A stretch of DNA of 64,000 nucleotides from NCBI GenBank assembly GCA_025363475.1, contig JANYDS010000073.1, positions 38,354 to 102,353 of the forward strand, written 5' to 3'. This stretch comes from Terriglobia bacterium. Lineage in GTDB: Bacteria; Acidobacteriota; Terriglobia; Bryobacterales; Bryobacteraceae. The notes beneath the pieces were generated by a model. The model worked only from the letters and a program-made list of their open reading frames with translations, was not told where the DNA came from and did not search any database. How positions within the stretch are numbered: the stretch's first letter is position 1; each line of letters begins with the position of its first letter. The position numbers and the translations under genes were made by a program. This document shows, piece by piece, positions 25,691-33,683 of the stretch.

Positions 25691-27322
25691 ATGCAAGAAA
25701 AACTTAATCAACTTATTGATGCGATTGACGAGCGTACCGGCCTTCGGACGAACCTGCAGCATTTCCTGTTTGAAGAAATCCCCGCTTCGAGCGGCTGGCA
25801 TCAGATTTTCGGCAGCGTAGCGCTGTTTTTGATTTTGGTCCAGTTCTTCACCGGCTCCATGCTGGCATTCAACTATGCGCCGACGCCGGGCGATGCGTAC
25901 GACAGCGTCCGCTACATCATGACGGAAGTCACTGGTGGAAGGCTGATGCGCGGCCTGCATCACTGGGGTGCCAGTATGATCATCGTGATCGTCGTGCTGC
26001 ATATGCTTCAGGTCTTCATCTGGGGTGCCTACAAAAAGCCGCGTGAAGGTACGTGGATTGTGGGCGTAATTCTACTGCTGCTCACTCTGGCTTATGGCCT
26101 GACCGGCTACCTGCTGCCTTGGGATAACCGGGCTTATTGGGGCACGGTGGTAACCACTCAAATCGGCGCAACAGTGCCTGGTGCCGGACCGTATGTCAGC
26201 AGACTGCTGGCGAGTACCGGAGACATCGGCGTGGTGACATTTGCCCGGTTCTATGCCGCGCATGTGCTGCTGCTGCCGCCCATCACCATGATCCTGATCA
26301 TCTTCCACGTTTACATGGTGCGGCGTCACGGTGTGGCTCCGGCCCCCGGCGACGAACACAAGCCAAAAAAGATGTTCTTTCCGGAACAGGTTTTCAAAGA
26401 CACTGTCGCCGTGTTTGTTGCCTTTGCGATCCTGTTCGTACTGTCAATTTGGGCGAAAATTCCGCTGGAACGAATGGCTGATCCCACGGATACAACTTAC
26501 ATCCCGCGCCCCGAATGGTATTTCCTGTTCCTCTTCCAGTCGCTAAAGTTGTTTGAAGGCCCGATGGAAGTAATTGGCACGGTAGTGCTGCCTACGGTCG
26601 CTATTCTGGCTCTGATCATGACTCCGTTCATTGACCGCAGCAAAATGGTGAAAGTTCGCAATCGCGGCATTGCCATGCTAATCGTGCTCTTCGCCGCGCT
26701 GGGCTGGGGCGGTCTGACTGCTGCCGCGCTGAAATCCACACCGCCGCAGACGGAAGCGTCTGAAATCGACTATGCGGGGCCTGTGCAGTGGCTCAACCTC
26801 ACTGCCTCGGAAAATGCGGGCGTGCAAGCTTACCGGCAGGCAAAGTGCGGAACCTGCCATGTGACTTCGGGTGAGGGTTCGGGCTCCGGCCCCAACCTGC
26901 TGGAAGTTGTGAGCAAGCGGAAAGACAGCGCGTGGCTCACCGGCCATCTGAAGGACAAGTCTTCGGCTGCAAACCTTGATGACGGGCAGATTCGCGACCT
27001 TGCGGCTTTGACGCTTAAAATCGATGTGGCAAATGGTGACCTGCCTGGTACAACTCCGAAGTTTGCGGCAGAGGGCGCGGCGCTTTATCAAAAGAACATG
27101 TGTGGTGCCTGCCACGCGATCAACGGGGCGGGTGGCAAGATTGGCCCGGCGCTGAATGGTTTGGCCAAACGGCGGACGGCGGCGTGGGTGAAGGAACACT
27201 TCCTGAATCCGCAGAAGATGTCGCCCGGTTCACCGATGCGGGTTTACGCGTTCAATGCGGCTGAGATGCAGGCGGAGAATTCGTACCTGTTCACGCTGCC
27301 GGACAAGGTTGCCGGACAGTAG
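25691..27322 (+). CDS. qcrB: Cytochrome b subunit fused to two cytochrome c domains
   Basis: 543 residues. Residues 1 to about 215 are the four-helix cytochrome b6-type core with the paired haem histidines; about 215-355 are the subunit-IV-like helices with the quinol-site motif PEWYF. The tail (about 375-540) carries two class I cytochrome c domains, CGTCH at 386 and CGACH at 471, the second in a duplicated fold. It oxidises (mena)quinol and hands electrons via its own c haems to the oxidase. No separate cytochrome c1 gene is present, consistent with the fused tail replacing it. Followed by a strong terminator. Confidence 0.93.
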   Translation: MQEKLNQLIDAIDERTGLRTNLQHFLFEEIPASSGWHQIFGSVALFLILVQFFTGSMLAFNYAPTPGDAYDSVRYIMTEVTGGRLMRGLHHWGASMIIVIVVLHMLQVFIWGAYKKPREGTWIVGVILLLLTLAYGLTGYLLPWDNRAYWGTVVTTQIGATVPGAGPYVSRLLASTGDIGVVTFARFYAAHVLLLPPITMILIIFHVYMVRRHGVAPAPGDEHKPKKMFFPEQVFKDTVAVFVAFAILFVLSIWAKIPLERMADPTDTTYIPRPEWYFLFLFQSLKLFEGPMEVIGTVVLPTVAILALIMTPFIDRSKMVKVRNRGIAMLIVLFAALGWGGLTAAALKSTPPQTEASEIDYAGPVQWLNLTASENAGVQAYRQAKCGTCHVTSGEGSGSGPNLLEVVSKRKDSAWLTGHLKDKSSAANLDDGQIRDLAALTLKIDVANGDLPGTTPKFAAEGAALYQKNMCGACHAINGAGGKIGPALNGLAKRRTAAWVKEHFLNPQKMSPGSPMRVYAFNAAEMQAENSYLFTLPDKVAGQ

Positions 27323-27347
27323 CTTTCGAAACTTGACTGGTTGCGAA

Positions 27348-27381
27348 CAAAGGGCCTCCTGCAAGGGAGGCCCTTTGTTTT
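27348..27381. terminator. Rho-independent terminator between converging operons
   Basis: A 12-bp perfect stem (CAAAGGGCCTCC / GGAGGCCCTTTG) with a 6-base loop, followed by TTTT on the plus strand. It ends the qcrAB transcript. The minus-strand genes stop 32 bp to the right, and the symmetrical stem may also serve them. Confidence 0.9.
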
Positions 27382-27412
27382 GATATGGCCATAATTCCGT
27401 ATTGTGGCGGAG

Positions 27413-27604
27413 CTATTCGGAGCGTTGCGGCTGACTGACCAGACTGAGCAGAAAAAAGATAACGCCTGCCACCATAATCGGCGCCCCAATGCCGACAAAC
27501 ACAATGAAGGCCAGCGGATGGATGGGTAACAGCGAGAGCATCTGGATCAGAAGCCCGAGCGCAACGAATAAACCGGCGATGCGCAGACGTTTTTCGAAGG
27601 TCAT
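27413..27604 (-). CDS. Small two-helix membrane protein
   Basis: 63 residues with two membrane helices (about 9-28 and 33-54) and a short charged C-terminus. No family recognised. Its ATG overlaps the stop of the tetrahaem cytochrome gene (ATGA), so it is translationally coupled to it and is the last gene of the decahaem/porin operon. It could be a small subunit or assembly factor for the membrane-anchored cytochrome. Confidence 0.6.
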   Translation of the reverse strand: MTFEKRLRIAGLFVALGLLIQMLSLLPIHPLAFIVFVGIGAPIMVAGVIFFLLSLVSQPQRSE

Positions 27605-28227
27605 CGGCTTTCTCTCCAGAATTTCGCGCCCTTGAGGTCGCCCACTTCATGGACGATGTCATGACAGCCTGAAGATATGCAGGATGTCTCGCCGGACTTC
27701 ACTTTCATCAGCAGATCCGGCGTCTTATGGTGGGCGTTGACCTCTTCAAACCTACGTGCGCCGAGATGGCAGTGCAGACAGGTCGTATTACTGAAGGGCG
27801 TATAAAGCTTGATGTCTTTGGGCACCGGGATCGTGCCCAGATACTGTACGTAAATATGCCGCAGACCGCGGATTTTGGCTTTCACGCCGCCGAACATTGC
27901 GTAGTCCGTGTGACAGGTATAACAGGCGTGGTCGCGCGGCACGAAGTTGTTCTGATAATGCCTCGCGGGGATGTAGCCGGGGTCGTCGTATTTCAGGCTC
28001 TGGCCGAAATCCTTCATTACATGACAGGAGAGACAGAACTCTGTTGACGTCGCCCGGTCAAGATGTTCTTCGAAGCCTCCCCATAAGGAGAGGACCGGCA
28101 GTATCGCCAGTGCCACGAAAGCGAGAATCTTGCCCGCGCGTGACTGAACAAGGTCTCTGCGAAACCCAACCAGGAGGGCAAGCCCGAGGCTCAGCGCAAT
28201 GAGCGTCAGGGTGATGGAAAGCTGCAT
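27601..28227 (-). CDS. NapC/NirT-like membrane tetrahaem cytochrome c
   Basis: 208 residues. Two N-terminal membrane helices (about 4-21 and 33-50) and a periplasmic domain with haem motifs CLSCH, CYTCH and CLHCH, plus an unusual fourth site CISSGCH (Cys-X4-Cys-His). NapC/NirT/CymA proteins take electrons from the quinol pool and give them to periplasmic partners. With a decahaem cytochrome and porin encoded upstream, it is the candidate inner-membrane end of an electron path across the envelope. The two-helix anchor differs from the single helix of CymA. Confidence 0.82.
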   Translation of the reverse strand: MQLSITLTLIALSLGLALLVGFRRDLVQSRAGKILAFVALAILPVLSLWGGFEEHLDRATSTEFCLSCHVMKDFGQSLKYDDPGYIPARHYQNNFVPRDHACYTCHTDYAMFGGVKAKIRGLRHIYVQYLGTIPVPKDIKLYTPFSNTTCLHCHLGARRFEEVNAHHKTPDLLMKVKSGETSCISSGCHDIVHEVGDLKGAKFWRESR

Positions 28228-28233
28228 TGCGCT

Positions 28234-28554
28234 CTATTTTCCGAGCGAGCGGTAGTAATCAACCAGCCCTTTGATTTCAGCCGGTTTAAAGTCTTTGCCA
28301 AAGCCATCCATATCTTTGCCTTTGCCTTCGGTAACGACCTTGATCATTTCGGCTTCGCTCATTTTTGCCAGAGTTTCGTGGATATCCTTGACCTTGAGTT
28401 TCTTGCCTTTGGCTGTCTTGCCGGCACCGTCGGTGCCGTGGCAGATGGAGCACTTGTCCAGGAAGATATCGGGCGAACTCTTCTGCGCCAATAACGGGAG
28501 ACTCAACACAGAACTCAAGGCTGCCATGCCGGCGATGATTTTGATTTTTTTCAT
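28234..28554 (-). CDS. Small monohaem cytochrome c
   Basis: 106 residues. Signal peptide (MKKIKIIAGMAALSSVLSLPLLA), then a class I cytochrome c fold with CSICHGTDG for haem attachment and a distal Met in the lysine-rich GKGKDMDGF region. It is a likely soluble periplasmic shuttle. Lying between the porin gene (next base upstream) and the tetrahaem gene, it could carry electrons between the inner-membrane cytochrome and the outer-membrane decahaem conduit, or to the oxidase. Confidence 0.9.
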   Translation of the reverse strand: MKKIKIIAGMAALSSVLSLPLLAQKSSPDIFLDKCSICHGTDGAGKTAKGKKLKVKDIHETLAKMSEAEMIKVVTEGKGKDMDGFGKDFKPAEIKGLVDYYRSLGK

Positions 28555-30552
28555 TTAGAAATTCCTTGTATAAGCGATCAGGAGGATGTTGGCGCCGAAG
28601 TTATTAGCTGGTACTATTTGTTCGGTGTAATAAGTGCGTTGTAGTTGCAGAGTCAATTTGCCCACCCGGGGTGCGTCGTATGCGAGCGAGCTGCTGGCAT
28701 ACGGAAAAGTGAGAGGGCCATACAGCGGCAATTCACCGAGAACGGTACCGAGGCCATTCACGCGGACATAATTTCCCGCAAAACTAACAGTCAGGCGTTT
28801 GACCGGGACCAGATTGAAGCCACCCTGCCATGCGCGTTCGACATTCTGGTCAATCAGGCTAACGTTGGTGAAAGGAGCGACGCCGCGCACAAAATTGACG
28901 AAGCTTTGAGAATAGAAGCTGTCATACGCAAAACTGACGAAACCCGAGACCCGGTCATTGAATTCATAAGTCGCCGTAGTGGAGTTGGCGCGCACACGAT
29001 TGACATAGTCCGCAGTCAGGAGTTTGCGGTTGCGGATGGTGGTGTTGTTTTCGATCCAGAATTTCTCTGTCGGCCGGATACGGGCGATGATACGTCCGCC
29101 GATATCGGTGTGGGGCGTCTCGCGTGTATAAGAGGTCCCGTTGTTGACTTGTTCGATGTCGCCCCTGATCGAAAACATTTGATTGGGCTGGTAATGAATA
29201 CTGAGCGTCGGCCAAACCGATTTAATGCGTTTGGTATGGGTTGCGTCAACCAAACCGTTGTCAATGAACTCAACATCGCTTTTTAAATAACGCACTCCGA
29301 CTCGGACCAGCAGGGATGACAGGGGCGTGAGCACCAGATTGTAATCCAGCGTGTGTGTGCCGACCCGCCATTCATTGGCCTCTGTGCCACTCAGCGTTGC
29401 ACCGGCGGCAAGGCTGCTGAACGTGGCGTCTGCGAAGACGTTAAAGCGGGAGTAGCGGTAGTCAGCCTGCATGCCCAGCCACTTATTGACAGCGTAAGTA
29501 AAGCCCTGGTCAATTACATGGTTGGGTTCCCGCACGGTGGCGCGGGATGAATCGGAGAAGGAATAAGGATTGATGATGGCAGTGGATGCACCGCGGGCAA
29601 AGCCGGAAGCAGCCATGCTGAGCGTCGCCGGACCGCTATACCGGTAGAAAATATAACCGCCGCGTGCTTTGAGCTTAGTTGTGATTTTCCCGTTATAAGA
29701 GAACTCACTGACCGGCGTTGTGAACTTGTGATAATCCGACCATGTGACTGATGTGAGAAGCTCTTTCGCGGTAGTCGCGTCATCTATATTAATGCTGCGC
29801 TCACCGGTGTAAGGGTTGGCCCCGTTAAACGTATCTTCGAAGCGCTGCAGGCCGAATTTGTAGTGGAAGGTCCAGTCGTCATGCAGGGTGTAATCCACTC
29901 CGGCAGCAACCCGGTTGGATTCTTCATTGATCTGCCCGACCAGGTAATAAGGGTTGGCCCGCGCGAAAGAACCCCACGTCGAAGAAGATCCGAAGTAATC
30001 CATGGCACGTGTCGTACCTTCAGCACCGTCGCGGGTGTTGCGGGCATATTCAAGACTGAAACGGAGGTTGCGAGTGGCGTGAACCAGCAGGTTGAACGAA
30101 CCCATCTTGCGCACGGTGGCCCAGTCGTGGTTCGAAGTCTGGCCGTGAAGCCCGGTGGGGAGCACGGCGCTGTCGTTGCGGTTCCAGTAATAGTGCGACT
30201 GGCGGAGGTTGATGCGCAGATCGTAAACATCTTTCTTACGGACGTTGAGCTGGATGGTGCTGAACGGCTCGCCCCCGATGCCGCTGGTCACCAGGGAGTA
30301 ACTGTCCGCAAAAGTGCTGGCACCCTTCACTGCTTTGCCGAAGAGGCTAAAGTCAAGTACACGGAAGCCGCTGTTGAGATCGAAGAGCTCCTGATACTTG
30401 GGTTTGTAACCCTTGACGTCAGTAAAACGGTAGCCTGTGGCGACGGAACCGCTGTTTTCAAAGCTTCCGACGACCAGCGGTTTGTCATCCTGACCAAATA
30501 ACGGGAGCGAAAGCACTGAAAGCACTACAGTTGCCAGATATGTTGTTTTCAT
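28555..30552 (-). CDS. MtrB/PioB-like outer-membrane beta-barrel of a porin-cytochrome conduit
   Basis: 665 residues from ATG 30552. Signal peptide ending in LPLFGQ, then a long run of alternating beta strands rich in Tyr, Asn, Ser and Arg with YxF/YxY patterns, ending in ...YTRNF, a terminal Phe typical of barrels inserted by BAM. The size fits MtrB/PioB barrels (about 650-850). The gene lies between a decahaem cytochrome and other c-type cytochromes, which is the main reason for this call. No cysteine is visible, so the CxxC of Shewanella MtrB is absent. By sequence alone it could be another large barrel. Confidence 0.72.
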   Translation of the reverse strand: MKTTYLATVVLSVLSLPLFGQDDKPLVVGSFENSGSVATGYRFTDVKGYKPKYQELFDLNSGFRVLDFSLFGKAVKGASTFADSYSLVTSGIGGEPFSTIQLNVRKKDVYDLRINLRQSHYYWNRNDSAVLPTGLHGQTSNHDWATVRKMGSFNLLVHATRNLRFSLEYARNTRDGAEGTTRAMDYFGSSSTWGSFARANPYYLVGQINEESNRVAAGVDYTLHDDWTFHYKFGLQRFEDTFNGANPYTGERSINIDDATTAKELLTSVTWSDYHKFTTPVSEFSYNGKITTKLKARGGYIFYRYSGPATLSMAASGFARGASTAIINPYSFSDSSRATVREPNHVIDQGFTYAVNKWLGMQADYRYSRFNVFADATFSSLAAGATLSGTEANEWRVGTHTLDYNLVLTPLSSLLVRVGVRYLKSDVEFIDNGLVDATHTKRIKSVWPTLSIHYQPNQMFSIRGDIEQVNNGTSYTRETPHTDIGGRIIARIRPTEKFWIENNTTIRNRKLLTADYVNRVRANSTTATYEFNDRVSGFVSFAYDSFYSQSFVNFVRGVAPFTNVSLIDQNVERAWQGGFNLVPVKRLTVSFAGNYVRVNGLGTVLGELPLYGPLTFPYASSSLAYDAPRVGKLTLQLQRTYYTEQIVPANNFGANILLIAYTRNF

Positions 30553-30577
30553 CGCTATTTTTCCCATATACGCGTTC

Positions 30578-31609
30578 TTAATTCAGGAAGTACTGGTTGA
30601 AGTTCGAGCCATGAATGGCCGAATGGCATCGGGTACAGTCGCTGCGCGTCTGAAAGCTCAGGCGGTTGTGCGGAACGTTGGCGGCGGAGGGATCCACATG
30701 GCACTGCAGGCAGAGCATGCGCTCTTCCCGGCGGGCAAGCAGCATCTTGTTCGTACTGCCGTGAGGAACGTGACAAGCCGTGCAGCCTTCCACTTTGACG
30801 GCGGAGTGTTCAAAGACCATAGGGCCGCGTTTTTCGACATGACAGCCGGTACAGGTCTCCCAGCCGGACTGTCGGAGTGCGACCTTATTTGAGGTCCCGT
30901 GTGGTGTGTGGCAATCAGTGCATTTCATGGCGCCTTCCGGCACGCGGTGGTGGGTGGGCAGGGCGAAGGCGGCACGGACATTGCCGTGGCACTGGTAGCA
31001 GAGTTCCGGCTGATTCTTCTTCAGAAGGCTGCTGGTGAGCCAGCGGTTCTCTTCGGGCAGTGACGGGACGGACATGAACTTCGCCTGCGCCAGCTGAACT
31101 CCCTGCTTTTTGGGGTTGTCGGCGGCTGAGGTCAGGTGGGTGGCATGGCAATCATTGCAGCTGACGCCGTGCATGGCGTGGTTGGAATGATCGAACTGGC
31201 TTTGATCCTTGCTGGAGGCATGGCATTGCTGACAGCGCTCTGAATTCGCTTTCGGATTACCTTTGAAGGCAAAGATGAGTTTGCCGGCTGCGAGAGTTTT
31301 GGCGTCATCGCCGTGCGCGGCTTCTTCGGCATCGGAATGGGGTTTGCCTGCGCCGTGGCAGGTTTCGCAGCCCATCACTGCGTCTTTGTGCGCTTTGAGG
31401 GTTGCGTGGGCCGTTTTGTTGAATTCGGCGAATTCGGGTTTGTGACATGACCGGCAGCGGTCAGCTCCGACGTAACCGTCGCCGCTTCCCTGCGTAATCA
31501 CCCGGGCTGTGACCGAAGCCGGTTCGTTGGCGGCAGGGCGGGTTTGGGCTCTTAGAAACCCCGTCAGGACTGGCAACGCCGCACAAAATATGAGTATTTT
31601 CAGCTTCAT
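30578..31609 (-). CDS. Decahaem c-type cytochrome (MtrA/DmsE family)
   Basis: 343 residues from ATG 31609. A cleavable signal peptide, then exactly ten CxxCH sites: CRSCH, CETCH, CQQCH, CNDCH, CYQCH, CTDCH, CTGCH, CTACH, CLQCH and CTRCH. Length and haem number match MtrA/PioA/DmsE cytochromes, which form a haem wire plugged into an MtrB barrel through the outer membrane. It is the first gene of its operon, 25 bp before the barrel gene. No surface decahaem of the MtrC type is seen in the window, the pattern found in iron-oxidation-type (Pio/Mto) conduits. Confidence 0.92.
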   Translation of the reverse strand: MKLKILIFCAALPVLTGFLRAQTRPAANEPASVTARVITQGSGDGYVGADRCRSCHKPEFAEFNKTAHATLKAHKDAVMGCETCHGAGKPHSDAEEAAHGDDAKTLAAGKLIFAFKGNPKANSERCQQCHASSKDQSQFDHSNHAMHGVSCNDCHATHLTSAADNPKKQGVQLAQAKFMSVPSLPEENRWLTSSLLKKNQPELCYQCHGNVRAAFALPTHHRVPEGAMKCTDCHTPHGTSNKVALRQSGWETCTGCHVEKRGPMVFEHSAVKVEGCTACHVPHGSTNKMLLARREERMLCLQCHVDPSAANVPHNRLSFQTRSDCTRCHSAIHGSNFNQYFLN

Positions 31610-31774
31610 CTGACGAACTCCTGGCGAGATATAGAGGTAACGCCTTGCAGTGCGGCCCCTCTGTGGGTGGAACTGTCGGGGGTGCAATTGGTTAGCAATG
31701 CCGTTGTATGGCAATTGGGTAGCCGCGGCGAGAGGCCTTTGTTTGGAGGAGGAGAAAGGAACGCCTGAGTCAGA

Positions 31775-32311
31775 TCACGCAGTTTGGTTGCGGGATTTGA
31801 CGCTGGCTTCGGCCCGGCATTCGTACCAGCCGATGAGGCCGCGCAGCAGGGCGAAGCCTCCGCTCATGATGAGTTTGAGGCCGATTACGTAGCCCCACAT
31901 CCAGGTGAATTCGCGGTGGTAGTCGAGGATCACGAGGGCAATGCCGGCCGCGACTGCGGGGCCGCCGAGGTAAACTTCCCGCTGGTGGTAGCGGAGGCCT
32001 TCGTATTTGTGGCGCTCGCCAGTGTTGTAGACGGTCTCGACAGGGTCTTTGGATTTCCCTTCGTGATCGTAAATTTCGCAACAGAGTACGGGATGACCGG
32101 TGACGACTTCCTGGGCGAAGTCCGCAGCCTCAGCCAGAGTTTCGCAGAGGGCGATGGAAGCCGTTTCCGCAACTTGAAAGGGCCTGCCTGCGGCATCGCG
32201 GGCCACGTGTGACCGGGCATCGAAGATGAATACTGCAAATTGCCCGGGACGAACGAGATCAGTCCAGTGCGCGGGTGTGCGTGCGGGGTTGAAAGTGCGG
32301 AGCCAGAGCAC
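31775..32311 (-). CDS. Hypothetical protein with C-terminal membrane helices
   Basis: 178 residues from a GTG at 32311. The first 110 residues are soluble and mixed alpha/beta (QFAVFIFDARSHVARDAAGRPF), and two hydrophobic segments follow (about 118-134 and 140-162). No family is recognised. It begins 35 bp after the antiporter gene on the same strand, so the two may be one transcription unit. A membrane-bound regulator of the antiporter is possible but not shown. Confidence 0.55.
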   Translation of the reverse strand: MLWLRTFNPARTPAHWTDLVRPGQFAVFIFDARSHVARDAAGRPFQVAETASIALCETLAEAADFAQEVVTGHPVLCCEIYDHEGKSKDPVETVYNTGERHKYEGLRYHQREVYLGGPAVAAGIALVILDYHREFTWMWGYVIGLKLIMSGGFALLRGLIGWYECRAEASVKSRNQTA

Positions 32312-32346
32312 TCTTTATTTTAGTGGGTGCGAAATGCCCTCGCTGT

Positions 32347-33567
32347 TCAGGCTGCCACTGCGGAGGGTTTTTGCCGGGCGATACAGTCCATCAGGGGTGC
32401 GGCCATGAACGTCGTGGCGAGCGCCATGAACACCATCATCGAGAACAACTGGGGAGAGAGGATTCCGCGCTCCTGGCCAACACTCAGGACTACCAGGCCG
32501 ACCAGGCCCCGGGTATTCATCATCAGTCCAAGCTGGCAGGCTTCGCGCCATTCCATCCCCTTAAGCATGGCGCCCACCATGGTCGCGCCCCATTTGCTGG
32601 CCATGGCGACGAGAAGGATGAGGCCCAGATCGAGCCACACAGTGAGACCGCCTGTGAACAGAAGATTGGTGCGGATGCCCGTGAGCGCGAAAAATATCGG
32701 AATCAGAATCAATAGAGTGATGGCTTCCAGTTTGTCGATGAGCTGCGCGCGGAAGTGCCTGGGTGTCACCAGGCCGGCGATGAAGGCCCCAACCAGAGCA
32801 TGGATACCAATCCACTCGGCCAGACCACCGGATGCCAGCGCGATGACGACGAAGAACAGAGTGGCATCCAGCGGCAGTTTGCGCTGGTGCATATGGTGTG
32901 ACAGCCAGTTGAGAAATTTGCCCAGTGCATACATACCGGCGGCGTAGAGAACTACATAGACGAACATCAGCCAGAGGGGGCGGGCGTCCTGATCATGTTT
33001 AGTAATGGCCACGATGGTGGCAAGCAGGAGCCACGCGGTAATGTCATCCACGGCGGCGCAGGCGATGGCGACGGAGCCGAGGCGTGTGTTGAGAAGATTT
33101 CGTTCGGTAAGGATGCGCGCCAGGACGGGAAATGCCGTCACGCTCATGGCCGTTCCTATGAAAAGGGCGAAGGCGAGGGGGTCTCCGGAACCGTAGCGGG
33201 GGAATAGCCGGGTCGCGAGCGCGAGGCCCATCAAGAGGGGAATAATGATGCTGATGTTACTGGTAACAACGGCCAGGGAGCTGTGGCGGCGCATCTCAGC
33301 GAAGTCGACTTTAACGCCCACGAGAAACATGAAGATGGCAAGGCCCGCCTGGCTGAGCGCGTTGAGGTAACCGAGTGATTCGGGGGGGAAAAGAGCGTGA
33401 AAAGTACCGGGAGCGATCAGGCCCAGCAGAGTGGGACCCAGTGCGATGCCTGCCGCCATTTCACCCACTACCTGGGGCTGGCCAAACTTATGAAATAGCC
33501 ATGCCACAAGGCGTGAGAAGCCCGCGATTACGGCAATCTGGACCAGAAAGAGGGCGTTGTTGAACAT
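32347..33567 (-). CDS. Kef-type cation/proton antiporter
   Basis: 406 residues, about twelve membrane helices, of the Na+/H+ exchanger (CPA2/Kef) family. The ion-site motif AVDDITAW is present in the middle helices and GEMAAGIALGP near the N-terminus. It exchanges K+ or Na+ for H+ across the inner membrane. It lacks the C-terminal TrkA-N domain of KefB/KefC, so it is not gated by glutathione in the KefC manner. Divergent from the esterase gene on its right. Confidence 0.88.
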   Translation of the reverse strand: MFNNALFLVQIAVIAGFSRLVAWLFHKFGQPQVVGEMAAGIALGPTLLGLIAPGTFHALFPPESLGYLNALSQAGLAIFMFLVGVKVDFAEMRRHSSLAVVTSNISIIIPLLMGLALATRLFPRYGSGDPLAFALFIGTAMSVTAFPVLARILTERNLLNTRLGSVAIACAAVDDITAWLLLATIVAITKHDQDARPLWLMFVYVVLYAAGMYALGKFLNWLSHHMHQRKLPLDATLFFVVIALASGGLAEWIGIHALVGAFIAGLVTPRHFRAQLIDKLEAITLLILIPIFFALTGIRTNLLFTGGLTVWLDLGLILLVAMASKWGATMVGAMLKGMEWREACQLGLMMNTRGLVGLVVLSVGQERGILSPQLFSMMVFMALATTFMAAPLMDCIARQKPSAVAA

Positions 33568-33683
33568 AGTGGCGAGTCGGCTGGTCTGCGACCTTTTTCA
33601 GGATAACGCTACAGGGTGACGCGCGGGCGTGGTTCGTTTCAGCCGTTCAGTCGGATAAGATGTCACGAGAGGCCGGGAACATC

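Noticed and set aside
32315..32947. Long plus-strand frames opposite the Kef-like antiporter
   Set aside because: Ser/Arg/Met-rich shadows of a conserved membrane protein.
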